Shown here: one piece after another, positions 43,471 through 52,909 of the stretch
Layout: every line of letters begins with the position of its first letter
How positions within the stretch are numbered: the stretch's first letter is position 1
Assembly: GCA_016842065.1 (NCBI GenBank)
Contig: JAEPDS010000006.1
Span: forward strand, 62,001-126,000
Length of the DNA: 64,000 bases
From: Candidatus Thiodiazotropha sp. 'RUGA'
Lineage (GTDB): Bacteria > Pseudomonadota > Gammaproteobacteria > Chromatiales > Chromatiaceae
Reading direction: 5' to 3'
Made by a program: the position numbers and the translations under genes
The notes under the pieces: model-generated
Told to the model about the DNA's origin: nothing
Seen by the model: the letters and a program-made list of their open reading frames with translations, nothing else
Databases searched by the model: none

Positions 43471-45789
43471 CTAGTCAGGTCTCAGGCGATTTCCCGAGAC
43501 CTCATCAGCCGGTTGCCAAAACCGTTGGTTGAGATCACGGTAGAGACGTGGTTGCGGCTTCACCTCACCTGACCTCAGACGGAATTCGATGGCGCCGCTC
43601 TGCGCGGTATTCAACAGCTTTGCGCCTTGTGCCTGCCAACGGTCAACCACCTCCGACTTAGGGAAACCATAGCTGTTTTTGTAACCAGTTGAAAATAGCA
43701 CCCACTGTGGGTCGACCGCTGTCACAAACTCAGCCGTGGAAGAGCTGTTCGAGCCATGGTGCGGAGCGACAACCAGATCCGACCGGAGTTGTTGGGGATT
43801 CAGACTGAGCAGGGCATCTTCTGCTGCCTGTTCAATATCCCCCGGCAGTAGAATCGTCCAATCATCACTCTCGATCTTCAACACACAGGAGCGGTTGTTC
43901 GATTCTTGAAACTCAACGCTGGCGGCCGGATGGAGAATCTGGAAATGCACCCCATCCCAGGACCATTCACTGCCTGCCAGGCAAGCTTGAGCAGCTCCAT
44001 CAATCATCTCCGGATCACCTGCCAGGAGCTGCCCGATTGGGATCGAATGAGTCAGCGATTCGACACCACCGGCGTGGTCACGGTCTCCATTGCTGACAAT
44101 CAGCGTATCGATTTTTCGATGCCCTCTGGATCTGAGAAACGGCATGATCACGGAATCGGCTACCGTCCGGTCCCCCTGTCCCGGACCGGTATCGTAGAGC
44201 AACAGGTGACTACTGGTCTCAACCACACAAGCCAGTCCCTGCCCCACATCCAGTACGGTGAACCATATCTCCCCTTCGTCTGGGCGCTCCGCCGATGCAA
44301 ACAGAATCGGCACACACAACAGCAATCCCAAACCACGCCCCGGCATTCCGGCTGGCAACAGCAGTAACAGACAACCTGCCAGAACAAACCACAACAGCAA
44401 CGGATCCTGTTGCACAAGATCAGTCATGGCAAATGGTTGCAATGAACACCACTCCAACAGCTGAAAGGTTGTAACGGCGAGTGTCTGCAGCAGTGTGAAC
44501 CAGGGACCAGCAATGCTGGGGAGCAACAATAACGGCAGACCAATCAGGGTCATCGGCACAAGCACCAGACTGAACCAGGGCACCATAAGGAGATTTACCA
44601 ACGGCGAGATCAGGGAGATCTGACTGAAAAACAGAATCAACAGAGGTAACAGACCGAGACTGACTGAGAGTTGAACCTGTATGCCCTGACGCCAGCCTTG
44701 CCAGGCCGCAAGGCGGCCGCCGATACTCCATAGAATGACCGCTACGGCAGCGAATGAGAGCCAGAAGCCCCGGCTCAGAATGGCCAGAGGATCCAGCAGA
44801 ACCACCAAAAAGAGCGCCAGCAGCAGACTACGGCCGAACTGAATTCGGTAGCCAAGGATCAGGGCCCCAAGGGTAGCAACCAGCATGATCAGCGCCCGTT
44901 GGGTCGGCAGGGTAAAACCGGCCAATGCGGCATAAACCGCCGCACCCAGCAGGGTAAACAGGGCGCCGGCTTTGAGTGCAGGCATTTGCTGGCAGAGTCT
45001 GCTGCTGCGCCGCCACAGCCAGCTGCCGGTGAACAGGCACCAACCGGCAACCAGGCCAATGTGCAGCCCGGATATGGCGATCAGATGGTTGGTCCCGGTA
45101 CGGCTGAAAGTCTCCCAGGCTTGTCTGTCCATACCCCGCTTATCACCCACGGCAAGTGCCTTCAGCAGGGCTGCAGCCTGAGGCTTGTCGCTCACCTCAT
45201 CGATGGCTTTGGCGATCTTTTGTCGCAGCAAACCAAGCAGAGCGGGAAACTGCTCAGATTCAAGCTGACGATTTCCGGCCCAATCCCTGACATAGCCTTT
45301 GGCCTGGATCTGCTGCATGAAGAGCCATTTCTCGTGATCGAAACCAGCTGGATTCTGTGCCCCTCTGGGACGGATCAATCTGACCTTTAAGCGCCAGGTA
45401 TCGCCGATACTCAGCGCTTTTTCCGCACCGAACCAGCTGAGCTGAAGCCGGGAGAGTTCAACAGACTCGCCGTTTTCGTCCTGCAACGAAGTGACCCGTA
45501 TCTGGAAACGGGATAACCGACCCTGTGTGACCGGCAGTGAATCCACCACACCCTCAAGGAACAGGTCACTGCGCTCCAATTTCACCGGTAACTGCTGCTG
45601 CAGTATCAGGCTGGCATTGAGCAGACTCCAACCGGCTCCAGCAGCGATTGCCACCAGAGGACGCAGTGGTTTGAAACGCCAGAGCAGAGGAAATGTCAAA
45701 AACCCGGACAACCAGGTCAATCCTGGCAGGTGATCCAGCAGGTGAAAAAGTGCCACACCGATGATAAAACCGATCAGAAATCTGTTCAC
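43471..45789 (-). CDS. comEC: DNA internalisation protein ComEC/Rec2
   Basis: 772 residues. It has an N-terminal hydrophobic/OB-like domain, the central Competence domain with many helices ('ALLKALAVGDKRGMDRQAWETFSRTGTNHLIAISGLHIGLVAG'), and a C-terminal metallo-beta-lactamase domain ('WFTVLDVGQGLACVVETSSHLLLYDTGPG'). It forms the inner-membrane channel for single-stranded DNA uptake. The metal motif, usually S-H-x-D-x-D-H-x-G-G, here reads SNGDRDHAGG, with Asn for the first His. 'VAPHHGSNSS' is intact. Transcribed alone or with the exbB operon downstream. Confidence 0.95.
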   Translation of the reverse strand: MNRFLIGFIIGVALFHLLDHLPGLTWLSGFLTFPLLWRFKPLRPLVAIAAGAGWSLLNASLILQQQLPVKLERSDLFLEGVVDSLPVTQGRLSRFQIRVTSLQDENGESVELSRLQLSWFGAEKALSIGDTWRLKVRLIRPRGAQNPAGFDHEKWLFMQQIQAKGYVRDWAGNRQLESEQFPALLGLLRQKIAKAIDEVSDKPQAAALLKALAVGDKRGMDRQAWETFSRTGTNHLIAISGLHIGLVAGWCLFTGSWLWRRSSRLCQQMPALKAGALFTLLGAAVYAALAGFTLPTQRALIMLVATLGALILGYRIQFGRSLLLALFLVVLLDPLAILSRGFWLSFAAVAVILWSIGGRLAAWQGWRQGIQVQLSVSLGLLPLLILFFSQISLISPLVNLLMVPWFSLVLVPMTLIGLPLLLLPSIAGPWFTLLQTLAVTTFQLLEWCSLQPFAMTDLVQQDPLLLWFVLAGCLLLLLPAGMPGRGLGLLLCVPILFASAERPDEGEIWFTVLDVGQGLACVVETSSHLLLYDTGPGQGDRTVADSVIMPFLRSRGHRKIDTLIVSNGDRDHAGGVESLTHSIPIGQLLAGDPEMIDGAAQACLAGSEWSWDGVHFQILHPAASVEFQESNNRSCVLKIESDDWTILLPGDIEQAAEDALLSLNPQQLRSDLVVAPHHGSNSSSTAEFVTAVDPQWVLFSTGYKNSYGFPKSEVVDRWQAQGAKLLNTAQSGAIEFRLRSGEVKPQPRLYRDLNQRFWQPADEVSGNRLRPD

Positions 45790-46094
45790 GACGACTCCCT
45801 GTCGAGATCAATGTCCACTTTATCGGATATCAGCACACTTGTGGACTATGCTTATTAACCCAGCACTTTGATTCAGTTAACAGGTTGGCAATCCGCCTGA
45901 ATCGTAAAAAAACAATAGTCCTGACGACTACTATTGATTTACTATTGTCGAGAAGTTACAACTTGAGTGATTTTCAGGGAAGAAACTGCTTTTTAATCGG
46001 CTGCCACCGGGATTGCATGGGGTAGCATGCCGATGCGCAAGTTCCGACCGTACTTGCCGCTAACCAATTAGACCGTTTTTTAATTGCCTTTAAC
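45790..46094. other. divergent intergenic region
   Basis: 305 bases between comEC and the DUF2062 gene; promoters for both are expected. A heptamer CAATAGT at 45913-45919 is followed by ACTATTG at 45930-45936 and again at 45941-45947, one inverted and one repeated copy. No gene is supported. Confidence 0.35.
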
Positions 46095-46637
46095 ATGCCA
46101 AAACAACTGATCAAGCGTCTGTTGCCACACCGCGACCATGTGTGTAACCACAAGCACATGCAGGTGTTCGGTGATCTGCTGCACGATGCCAACCTCTGGC
46201 ATCTCAACAGACACTCGGTCTCCGGTGCTTTTGCCGTCGGTCTGTTCATGGCATTTATACCAGTGCCTTTTCAGATGGTGCTGGCCGCTGCAGCCGCGAT
46301 TTTCTTCCGCGTCAACCTGCCGCTTTCGGTGGCCCTGGTATGGATCACCAATCCGATCACCATTCCACCGATGTTCTATTTTGCCTACCAGGTCGGTATC
46401 TTCATCACCGGGGAGACCGCCTCTCTGGAACCCTTTCAGTTCACGCTTGAGTGGCTTCAGAGTGTCGGCTCTGAAATCCTCATACCCCTGATCCTGGGCT
46501 CATTGGTGTGCGCCACCGTCTCTTCGGTTCTGGGCTACAGTCTGATTCTGTGGGTCTGGCGCTGGCACGCTGTGGAAAAATGGAAGAGCCGCCGGCATAG
46601 CAAACAGAGCAACACCTCGGCCAAGCTATCCGAATAA
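46095..46637 (+). CDS. DUF2062-family inner-membrane protein
   Basis: 180 residues. The family layout is clear: an N-terminal basic part (MPKQLIKRLLPHRDHV), a short region ending in 'HRHSVSGAFAVGLFMAFIPVPFQMVLAAAAAIFFRVNLPLSVALVWITNPIT'-like helices (~48-95), and a C-terminal TM helix at ~135-160. The function of the family is not known; members are common next to competence or lipid genes. The stop is followed by a MITE-like repeat. Confidence 0.9.
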   Translation: MPKQLIKRLLPHRDHVCNHKHMQVFGDLLHDANLWHLNRHSVSGAFAVGLFMAFIPVPFQMVLAAAAAIFFRVNLPLSVALVWITNPITIPPMFYFAYQVGIFITGETASLEPFQFTLEWLQSVGSEILIPLILGSLVCATVSSVLGYSLILWVWRWHAVEKWKSRRHSKQSNTSAKLSE

Positions 46638-46676
46638 ACACCCCCTCCGGGTGGCCTGTACGAGAAACCTCCTAAC

Positions 46677-46780
46677 CGAATGACACTTACTTAAGCACCA
46701 AATCTCATTGCATCTCGTTTTCTCAACGGGTTTTGGTGTGGCATGGCCCCACCAAATAGTGCTTGAGTAAGCACCATTCG
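46677..46780. repeat. MITE-like element with imperfect terminal inverted repeats
   Basis: Ends CGAATGACACTTACTTAAGC… (46677-46699) and, reversed, CGAATGGTGCTTACTCAAGC… (46758-46780) match at 18 of 23 positions around a 58-base centre, giving a 104-base unit without a gene. The inner part can fold further (TTTTGGTG … CACCAAAT). The terminal 'ACTTACTTAAGCAC' pattern recalls IS4-group ends, from memory only. Could also be the DUF2062/lolD shared terminator. Confidence 0.5.
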
Positions 46781-46784
46781 CCTC

Positions 46785-47471
46785 TTACTCCTCAGTCAAC
46801 CTGCCGTCGACCAAGTGCAAGGTACGGTCCATGCGTTGGGCAAGATCCGCATCGTGAGTCACCACGATGAAGCTGATATTGAGTTCCTGATTGAGTTGCA
46901 GCATCAGTTCATAGACCTGATCGGCGGTTTTTCTGTCCAGATTGCCGGTTGGTTCATCCGCCAGCACACAAGCCGGATGGTGGACCATGGCACGCGCCAG
47001 GGCAGCCCTCTGCCTCTCTCCGCCTGACAGCTCATTGGGTTTGTGGTGCATCCTCTCCGCCAGTCCGACCTGCTGCAGCATCTCGCTTGCCCGCTCGCGG
47101 GCCTGATTGACCCCATCTCCGCCGATCATCAGAGGCATCGCCACATTTTCCATCGCGGTGAACTCCGGCAACAGATGGTGAAATTGGTAGACAAAGCCCA
47201 TGTTACGGTTACGCAACAGACCCTTTTCCCGCTCATTCAGACCGAGCAGATCCTGACCGCATAACCTGACACTGCCGGAATCCGCTTTGTCCAGTCCGCC
47301 CAAACAGTGCAGCAGGGTGCTTTTTCCCGAACCGGATGAGCCGACGATCGCTACCCGTTCACCAGCAGAGAGTTTCAGATTAACGCCTTGCAACACCTCC
47401 ACATGAAGTCCTCCCTGGGAAAAAGTCCGAACCAGGTCATGCGCTTCAAGCACAAGCTCTTCACTACTCAT
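46785..47471 (-). CDS. lolD: lipoprotein-releasing ABC transporter ATPase LolD
   Basis: 228 residues. Walker [11 protein letters not shown]-loop '[24 protein letters not shown]', signature LSGGERQR, and Walker B '[12 protein letters not shown]'. It powers release of outer-membrane lipoproteins to LolA. Start overlaps the lolC/E stop by 8 bases. Confidence 0.97.
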   Translation of the reverse strand: MSSEELVLEAHDLVRTFSQGGLHVEVLQGVNLKLSAGERVAIVGSSGSGKSTLLHCLGGLDKADSGSVRLCGQDLLGLNEREKGLLRNRNMGFVYQFHHLLPEFTAMENVAMPLMIGGDGVNQARERASEMLQQVGLAERMHHKPNELSGGERQRAALARAMVHHPACVLADEPTGNLDRKTADQVYELMLQLNQELNISFIVVTHDADLAQRMDRTLHLVDGRLTEE

Positions 47472-48711
47472 ATCGCAACGCCTCGGCAGGCTGGGTCCGG
47501 GAGGCCTTCCAGGCAGGATAGAGGGTTGCCAGCAGGGTAATCAGAAAAGCCATACCGCCAATCAACAGTATGTCGCTGGTATGGGGATCCGAGGGTAGCT
47601 TGGTAATGTAGTAGATGCTCGGGTCGAGAAAATCGACACTTAACGCCTGTTCGATCCAGCTGACGATCGCCTCCACATTGTGCGCAAGCAACGTCCCTCC
47701 CAACATACCGAAAAGGTTACCGACGATTCCAATCGTCGCGCCCTGCACCATGAAGATTCCCATGATCGAACCCGGTGATGCGCCCAGGGTGCGCAGAATT
47801 GCAATGTCCGACTGCTTGTCGGTCACCACCATCACCATAGTTGAAACGATATTGAAGGCCGCCACGGCGACAATCAGCGAAAGAATGATGGTCATCATGC
47901 GTTTTTCAGTACGCAGTGCCGAGAAGAAGTTGCGATGCTGCATGGTCCAGTCACTGATCCGGTAGTAACCCCCCATCTTCATGGCCAACTCACGCGAAAC
48001 CTGTGGTGCCAGATAGAGATCATCCAGTTTCAACCGAACGCCGGTCACTCCATCCTGCAGACGCATCAGCTTTGCGGCATCTTTGATATGCAGGATCGCC
48101 ACACCCCGGTCATACTCCCCCATTCCAACCTGAAAGATCGCACTAACGGTGAGACGCTTCAGACGCGGCATGATGCCTGCGGGCGTTACATTGACCTGAG
48201 GAGTGACCAGTGTCACCCGATCGCCAACCCCAACCCCCAGCACATTGGCAAGCTCTCTACCGAGTACGATGCCATAGCTGCCCGGTTTCAGGGTTTCAAT
48301 GGTGCCACGGGTTATGGAACTGATGACATCCGACACCTCGCCCTCCTGCTCCGGCAGGATACCTCGCAACAGTACCCCACTGACCTTCTGTCCGCTGATC
48401 AACATGCCCTGCCCCTCCACATAGGGGGCCTTGCCGACCACATGGGGAAACTGTGCGGCTTCCGATTCTACACTGCGCCAATCGGCTAGTTCACCATTCA
48501 CCCCGGAGATGGTTGCATGGGAGGCCATCCCGAGTATCCGTTCGCGGATCTCCTTATGAAATCCATTCATCACTGAGAGCACCACGATCAGGGCGACAAC
48601 CCCCAGCATGATCCCGACCATCGAGATCACAGAAATGAAAGAGATAAAGTGATTTCGCCGCTTAGCGCGTGTGTAGCGCAGGCCGATATAGAATTCGATC
48701 GGTTTAAACAT
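47464..48711 (-). CDS. lolC: lipoprotein-releasing ABC transporter permease (LolC/LolE)
   Basis: 415 residues, with TM1 near 25-50 ([28 protein letters not shown]), a large periplasmic MacB-like domain, and three TM helices after ~270 (…[21 protein letters not shown]…). '[21 protein letters not shown]' is the usual LolC/E start. Only one permease gene is seen here, so it may act as a homodimer-type LolF or have a partner elsewhere. Part of a two-gene operon with lolD. Confidence 0.94.
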   Translation of the reverse strand: MFKPIEFYIGLRYTRAKRRNHFISFISVISMVGIMLGVVALIVVLSVMNGFHKEIRERILGMASHATISGVNGELADWRSVESEAAQFPHVVGKAPYVEGQGMLISGQKVSGVLLRGILPEQEGEVSDVISSITRGTIETLKPGSYGIVLGRELANVLGVGVGDRVTLVTPQVNVTPAGIMPRLKRLTVSAIFQVGMGEYDRGVAILHIKDAAKLMRLQDGVTGVRLKLDDLYLAPQVSRELAMKMGGYYRISDWTMQHRNFFSALRTEKRMMTIILSLIVAVAAFNIVSTMVMVVTDKQSDIAILRTLGASPGSIMGIFMVQGATIGIVGNLFGMLGGTLLAHNVEAIVSWIEQALSVDFLDPSIYYITKLPSDPHTSDILLIGGMAFLITLLATLYPAWKASRTQPAEALRYE

Positions 48712-48929
48712 AGCTCGGCATTAAAACATAAAGTAGGAATAATCCGCATAGACTAGGCAAAAAAAATACCATTTGATCAAATTCAACCAGTGATGATGCT
48801 GAATAGTGTTAGCTGGGTCAGAGTTTTATCCACTTCACGCTTTTATTTCGGCTTAATTACTCCTGCTTTCCTATAGTTAGGCAAGAGTGCTATATTCCTT
48901 CATGAAGAGACAAATTCGGAGTTGCTCAG

Positions 48930-49223
48930 ATGAGTTTTCGCATTACCGCCCTATCCATGACTTTGTGTGCCTGCCTGCTATCCCATTCAGCTGTGGCTGA
49001 AGTTCTGCTGATAGACTCGATCGATTCTGCCCCGATCAACAGTGAGGAAGGCATTCCACGCCCAACTCGCAGCATGACAATGGATCAGGTCAGTCAGCGT
49101 TTCGGTCAACCGAGCACCACGCATGCACCGGTTGGCGATCCTCCGATCACCCGTTGGGACTATCCAAGCTATTCCGTGTTTTTTGAATACGACCATGTGT
49201 TGACATCGGTACTTCACCGCTGA
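48930..49223 (+). CDS. small exported protein, SmpA/OmlA-like
   Basis: 97 residues with a clean signal peptide (ends SHSAVA). The mature part has 'SMTMDQVSQRFGQPSTTHAPVGDPPITRWDYPSYSVFFEYDHVLTSVL', a pattern like the SmpA/BamE-type fold (M-x-V-x-x-x-F-G-x-P … W-x-Y … V-x-F). GGAG ribosome site about 10 bases upstream. Single gene; function unknown. Confidence 0.78.
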   Translation: MSFRITALSMTLCACLLSHSAVAEVLLIDSIDSAPINSEEGIPRPTRSMTMDQVSQRFGQPSTTHAPVGDPPITRWDYPSYSVFFEYDHVLTSVLHR

Positions 49224-49288
49224 CATCGTACAATCGCCAGCGGCCATCCACCAACCGCACCAACAGGCGATTTCAAGTACAGCAACAG

Positions 49289-49316
49289 AGCTTTGCAGCG
49301 CTATTCCTGCAAAGCT
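49289..49316. terminator. hairpin after the small exported-protein gene
   Basis: Perfect 10-base arms AGCTTTGCAG (49289-49298) and CTGCAAAGCT (49307-49316) with an 8-base loop, 65 bases after the stop. No clean T-run follows on the plus strand, so it may be a rho-assisted end or another structure. Confidence 0.45.
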
Positions 49317-49521
49317 TTGGCATGGCCTTATATAGAGAGCGTGTGATTTCCAGCGGCTAGTCTGTAGAGCTCTTTCGGCCAGATTACTTCTCCAGCCACA
49401 TCTATCCCCACACAGTTGTCACGGAAGCTATTCTTGACAATTTTACTGAGTTTTTTATACTCCTCGCCAATTCAACTCATAATCTTCCAACTGCAGTTCT
49501 CCGGTCTGCCAGGTAGTACAG

Positions 49522-50625
49522 ATGACAAACCAAACATCAGCGGCATTGATGCACTCCATTATCCAACGGATCGCCACTGGCCCAGAATTGAGTAAAGACA
49601 TCTCCCTGGATGAAGCCAGGGATGGAATGTCAGCCATTCTGCGTGGTGAAATCGATGATGTGCAAACTGCCATCTTTCTGATTGCCCTGCGCATGAAACG
49701 GGAGACGGACGATGAAAACAAAGGCACTCTCGAGGCGATTCTGAATATCTCAGAGAGCCGCGCAGCCGATGTCGATGAACTGATCTCCCTGGCCGATCCT
49801 TACGACGGCATGAACCGGAACCTGCCGATTGCGCCGATGATTCCAGTGGTGCTTGCCGCTTGCGGACTCCCCTGTGTCAGCCACGGGCTTGACGCGGTCG
49901 GCCCAAAATTCGGCATCACCCACCGACACGTCCTGCAGGCCGCCGGTGTCGATGTGGACATGGATCTCGACGAGGCAGTCAAGCACATCGAAAATCCCGA
50001 TCTGGGCTGGGCCTATGTGGATCAGCAGACCTTCTGTCCCGGCCTGCACGATCTCACCGGTCTGCGACAACGCATCATCAAACGCCAGGTCTTGACCACG
50101 GTTGAAGTGCTGGCGAAACCGATTACCGCAAAGCTAAAGACCCATCTTCTCACCGGCTATGTACACAAACCCTACCCGGCCAAATACGCCTCGCTGGCAC
50201 GCTTTGCCGGGTTCGAGGGCTGCCTGTTGGTAAGAGGTACAGAAGGTGGTGTTATCCCTTCACTCAGACAGCAGGGGATGATTTTCCGCTATGACAATAT
50301 GAACCAGGAGAATCCAGTCGAAATTTCACCATCAAGTCTGTCGATTGATCAGAGTGTCCGTGCGGTTCCGCTTCCGGATGATCCAACCATTAAAAACAGT
50401 GATGATGAGGTCGCCCGAATCACCGATATCGGCAAAGCAGCAGAATTCGCTGCTGAGACCGGACTTCAAGCGTTACGGGGAAAACCGGGACCCGCATATG
50501 ACTCGTTGCTCTACAGCTGCGCCATCACTCTCTGGCATAGCGGACGACATGAAACACTGGAGCAGGCTGCGGCCCAGGTACGCCAGGTTCTCGATTCGGG
50601 CCAGGCAGCGGCCCGTCTGGTATAG
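49522..50625 (+). CDS. TrpD2-like glycosyltransferase family 3 protein (anthranilate phosphoribosyltransferase homologue)
   Basis: 367 residues. The N-terminal helical domain ('MHSIIQRIATGPELSKDISLDEARDGMSAILRGEIDDVQTAIFLIALRMKRET') and the phosphoribosyl-binding domain are of the TrpD type. The PRPP-binding GTGGD stretch of true TrpD is replaced by 'CVSHGLDAVGPKFGITHRHVLQAAGVDV'. The usual trp neighbours are absent. It is therefore more likely a TrpD2/YbiB-type nucleic-acid-binding homologue or an enzyme of another pathway than a tryptophan enzyme. 13 bases before a Rieske ferredoxin. Confidence 0.8.
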   Translation: MTNQTSAALMHSIIQRIATGPELSKDISLDEARDGMSAILRGEIDDVQTAIFLIALRMKRETDDENKGTLEAILNISESRAADVDELISLADPYDGMNRNLPIAPMIPVVLAACGLPCVSHGLDAVGPKFGITHRHVLQAAGVDVDMDLDEAVKHIENPDLGWAYVDQQTFCPGLHDLTGLRQRIIKRQVLTTVEVLAKPITAKLKTHLLTGYVHKPYPAKYASLARFAGFEGCLLVRGTEGGVIPSLRQQGMIFRYDNMNQENPVEISPSSLSIDQSVRAVPLPDDPTIKNSDDEVARITDIGKAAEFAAETGLQALRGKPGPAYDSLLYSCAITLWHSGRHETLEQAAAQVRQVLDSGQAAARLV

Positions 50626-50638
50626 CCGGAGATTGTAG

Positions 50639-50956
50639 ATGACAGAGCGATGGATCAAGGTTGCTGATATGGCTGGCCTGCCCCCGGGCACTATGAAGCG
50701 TTTTGATTTTGAACAACATCAATACCTGATCGTGAACGTTGATGGCCAGATCTATGCCGTTGACGACCAATGCACCCATGAAGACATATCCCTCTATCTT
50801 GGTTGCATCGAGGATCACAACATAAAATGTTCACTTCACGGCAGCCGATTCTGCCTGAAAACCGGAAGACCTCTGGAAGAGCCCGCAGACGAGCCAATTG
50901 GTACATATCCCGTCAAGATCGACGATAATCAAATCCTAATAAAGCCAAAATTTTAA
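50639..50956 (+). CDS. Rieske-type [2Fe-2S] ferredoxin
   Basis: 105 residues, soluble. The cluster motif is C-x-H-x16-C-x2-H: 'QCTHEDISL' and 'IKCSLHGSRF'. 'CLKTGRPLEEPADEPIGTYPVKIDDNQILI' is the usual end of NirD/NdoA-type ferredoxins. It likely passes electrons to a partner enzyme; with TrpD2 13 bases upstream the two form an operon. Confidence 0.95.
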   Translation: MTERWIKVADMAGLPPGTMKRFDFEQHQYLIVNVDGQIYAVDDQCTHEDISLYLGCIEDHNIKCSLHGSRFCLKTGRPLEEPADEPIGTYPVKIDDNQILIKPKF

Positions 50957-50973
50957 TTAAACACACGATTTTG

Positions 50974-50987
50974 GTGACCTAGATCAA
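50974..50987 (-). promoter_or_regulatory. possible FNR-type site
   Basis: On the minus strand TTGAT-CTAG-GTCAC, eight of ten matches to the FNR pattern TTGAT-N4-ATCAA. It lies 140 bases before a 45-codon ORF, with TACTAT/TATATT at 51026-51036 downstream on the plus strand as possible -10 elements. Weak on its own. Confidence 0.35.
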
Positions 50988-51113
50988 AAATCAGTAGGTT
51001 CCCACACTAGCGGAATCAGGGTAATTACTATATATTTGCCCCCATAAAAAAATCCGCCTTATATTTAGGCTTTATAATTTCACCACCAAATAAGAGTTCC
51101 GGGGGTATAACCG

Positions 51114-51251
51114 GTGAAATACCTATTCATGTTAGCCATCGCATTCTGTATGACCCTGTTTTGGCAAACATCCAACATTGCTGACAGAACCCCCAACCTT
51201 CAGAGTTTCGAACAGGAACAGGTGATTATCAAAAAGCCTCAAGCCTCTTGA
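51114..51251 (+). CDS. putative very small exported protein
   Basis: 45 codons from a GTG, preceded by a GGGGG stretch at 10 bases; an ATG five codons on is possible. The peptide starts with a signal-like hydrophobic run (KYLFMLAIAFCMTLFW), then 'NIADRTPNLQSFEQEQVIIKKPQAS'. No homologue is recognised. Lies between the Rieske gene and ccmA, in a region with otherwise no plus-strand gene. Confidence 0.45.
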   Translation: MKYLFMLAIAFCMTLFWQTSNIADRTPNLQSFEQEQVIIKKPQAS

Positions 51252-51574
51252 GTGCAATTCAGGTTTTATCAAAGAATCACGGTTTCCATTTCCCTTAACG
51301 GTATCCTGAGATACTGAAATCGCATAAAACCTCCCAATCAATAAGTCACTATGGCAAAGCCATAGCGTGATCTGTTTCAGATTTCTGCCTTCATTGCAGA
51401 TCGATATTGAACAAACCCTTGTCTCCACTGGTCACTATTTGGGAATATTAACCCATGCTCATCAACAAAACGGCAAACCAGGAGATTCATAGCTTTTTTT
51501 GTTGAGACTCCTGAGTGAATTCAGGTATGGTTGGTGGGCTGTAAGATTACGATAACGATAAAACGACTGAATCT
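51252..51574. other. intergenic region upstream of ccmA
   Basis: 323 bases, no supported gene. A small hairpin CTATGGC-AAA-GCCATAG lies at 51349-51365. The ccm operon promoter should be here; I cannot define it. Confidence 0.4.
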
Positions 51575-52228
51575 GTGACAACCGCATCTTCAAGCCACTC
51601 TGTTGCGACCTTTGAAGCCAAATCTCTGGCCTGTATCCGGGATGACCGTATGCTGTTCGAAGGTCTCGATTTCACCATCAACCCTGGTCAGGCACTGGTC
51701 CTGGAGGGTAGAAACGGCAGTGGTAAAACCTCCCTGTTGAGAATTTTGTGCGGTATTCGCCTACCGGAAGCCGGCGACCTGCTCTGGGAAGGTGAAGATA
51801 TTTTTCAGTTGGGCCCCGAATTTCATGAGCATATTGCCTATCTGGGCCATAAGGATGGCTCGAAGCTGGATCTGACACCTTTGGAGAATCTGCGAATCGC
51901 CAAAGGCCTGGGCAAGGCCCGGGAGGACATTGATCTGGAGGAGGCACTGGAACAGGTCGGCCTGTATGGTTTTGAAGATGTACCCACGCGAAACCTTTCT
52001 GCGGGTCAGCAGCGCCGACTCGCGATTGCCCGCCTGCTGGTCACGGATGCAAAACTGTGGATTCTCGATGAGCCTTTCACATCACTTGACCGCAAAGGTA
52101 TAGAACATATGGAGCGACTCTTCGAGGGACACCTCAACAAGGGTGGCATGGCGGCTATGACGACCCATCACCGGATCGGTTTTAAGGATGAGATCGAACT
52201 GGTACGTATCAATCTCTCCGATCGATGA
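51575..52228 (+). CDS. ccmA: haem exporter ATP-binding protein CcmA
   Basis: 217 residues from a GTG. ABC ATPase with Walker A GRNGSGKTS, signature 'LSAGQQRR' and Walker B 'LWILDEPFTS'. With CcmB it powers release of holo-CcmE in System I cytochrome c maturation. Its stop overlaps the ccmB start. Confidence 0.96.
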   Translation: MTTASSSHSVATFEAKSLACIRDDRMLFEGLDFTINPGQALVLEGRNGSGKTSLLRILCGIRLPEAGDLLWEGEDIFQLGPEFHEHIAYLGHKDGSKLDLTPLENLRIAKGLGKAREDIDLEEALEQVGLYGFEDVPTRNLSAGQQRRLAIARLLVTDAKLWILDEPFTSLDRKGIEHMERLFEGHLNKGGMAAMTTHHRIGFKDEIELVRINLSDR

Positions 52229-52908
52229 GTACCCTCTCCCTGACAAGCGCCTTCAGCCTGCTCCTGAAAAGGGATCTGGTGCTCGCCTATCGCAGACGTT
52301 CAGAGTTGATCAATCCGATGCTCTTCTTCGTCCTGGTGACGGCCATGTTTCCCCTGGGTATCGGCAATGATCCCAAACTGATCGAGGCGGTCGGACCCGG
52401 GGTCGTATGGGTCGCCGCCCTGCTCGCTTCGTTACTGTCTCTGGACAGCATGTTCCGCTCCGATTTCGAAGATGGCTCGCTGGAACAGTTTATGCTCAGC
52501 GCCCATCCGGTCTCGATCCTGGTGTTGGCAAAGATCCTGGCCCACTGGCTGGTAACCGGCCTGCCGCTGTTTATCGTGGCGCCGCTGCTGGCGGTACTGT
52601 TGAACATCCCCACCAGCGCCATTCCTACCCTGATGCTGACGCTGATCCTGGGCACACCGGTGCTCAGTCTTATCGGCTCGGTCGGGGTGGCGCTGACTGT
52701 CGGTCTAAGACGGGGTGGCGTCATTCTCTCGCTGCTGGTACTACCCCTCTATGTCCCTGTGTTGATATTTGGTACAGATGCTGTCAAAACAGCCATAATC
52801 GGTATACCGACCACCGCACAGATCTCCATCCTGGGGGCGATGCTGGTCGGTTCCCTGGTGCTGGCGCCCATGGCCACTGCCGCCTCATTGAGAATCAGTC
52901 TGAGTTAA
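52225..52908 (+). CDS. ccmB: haem exporter permease CcmB
   Basis: 227 residues, six TM helices; 'LLKRDLVLAYRRRSELINPMLFFVLVTAMFPLGIGNDPKLIEAVGPGVVW' is the family start. Overlaps ccmA by 4 bases; one base separates it from ccmC. Confidence 0.97.
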   Translation: MSTLSLTSAFSLLLKRDLVLAYRRRSELINPMLFFVLVTAMFPLGIGNDPKLIEAVGPGVVWVAALLASLLSLDSMFRSDFEDGSLEQFMLSAHPVSILVLAKILAHWLVTGLPLFIVAPLLAVLLNIPTSAIPTLMLTLILGTPVLSLIGSVGVALTVGLRRGGVILSLLVLPLYVPVLIFGTDAVKTAIIGIPTTAQISILGAMLVGSLVLAPMATAASLRISLS

Positions 52909-52909
52909 T

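Noticed and set aside
51132-51428. 98-codon minus-strand ORF upstream of ccmA
   Set aside because: No ribosome site, antisense to the small exported ORF, odd composition; a shadow frame.
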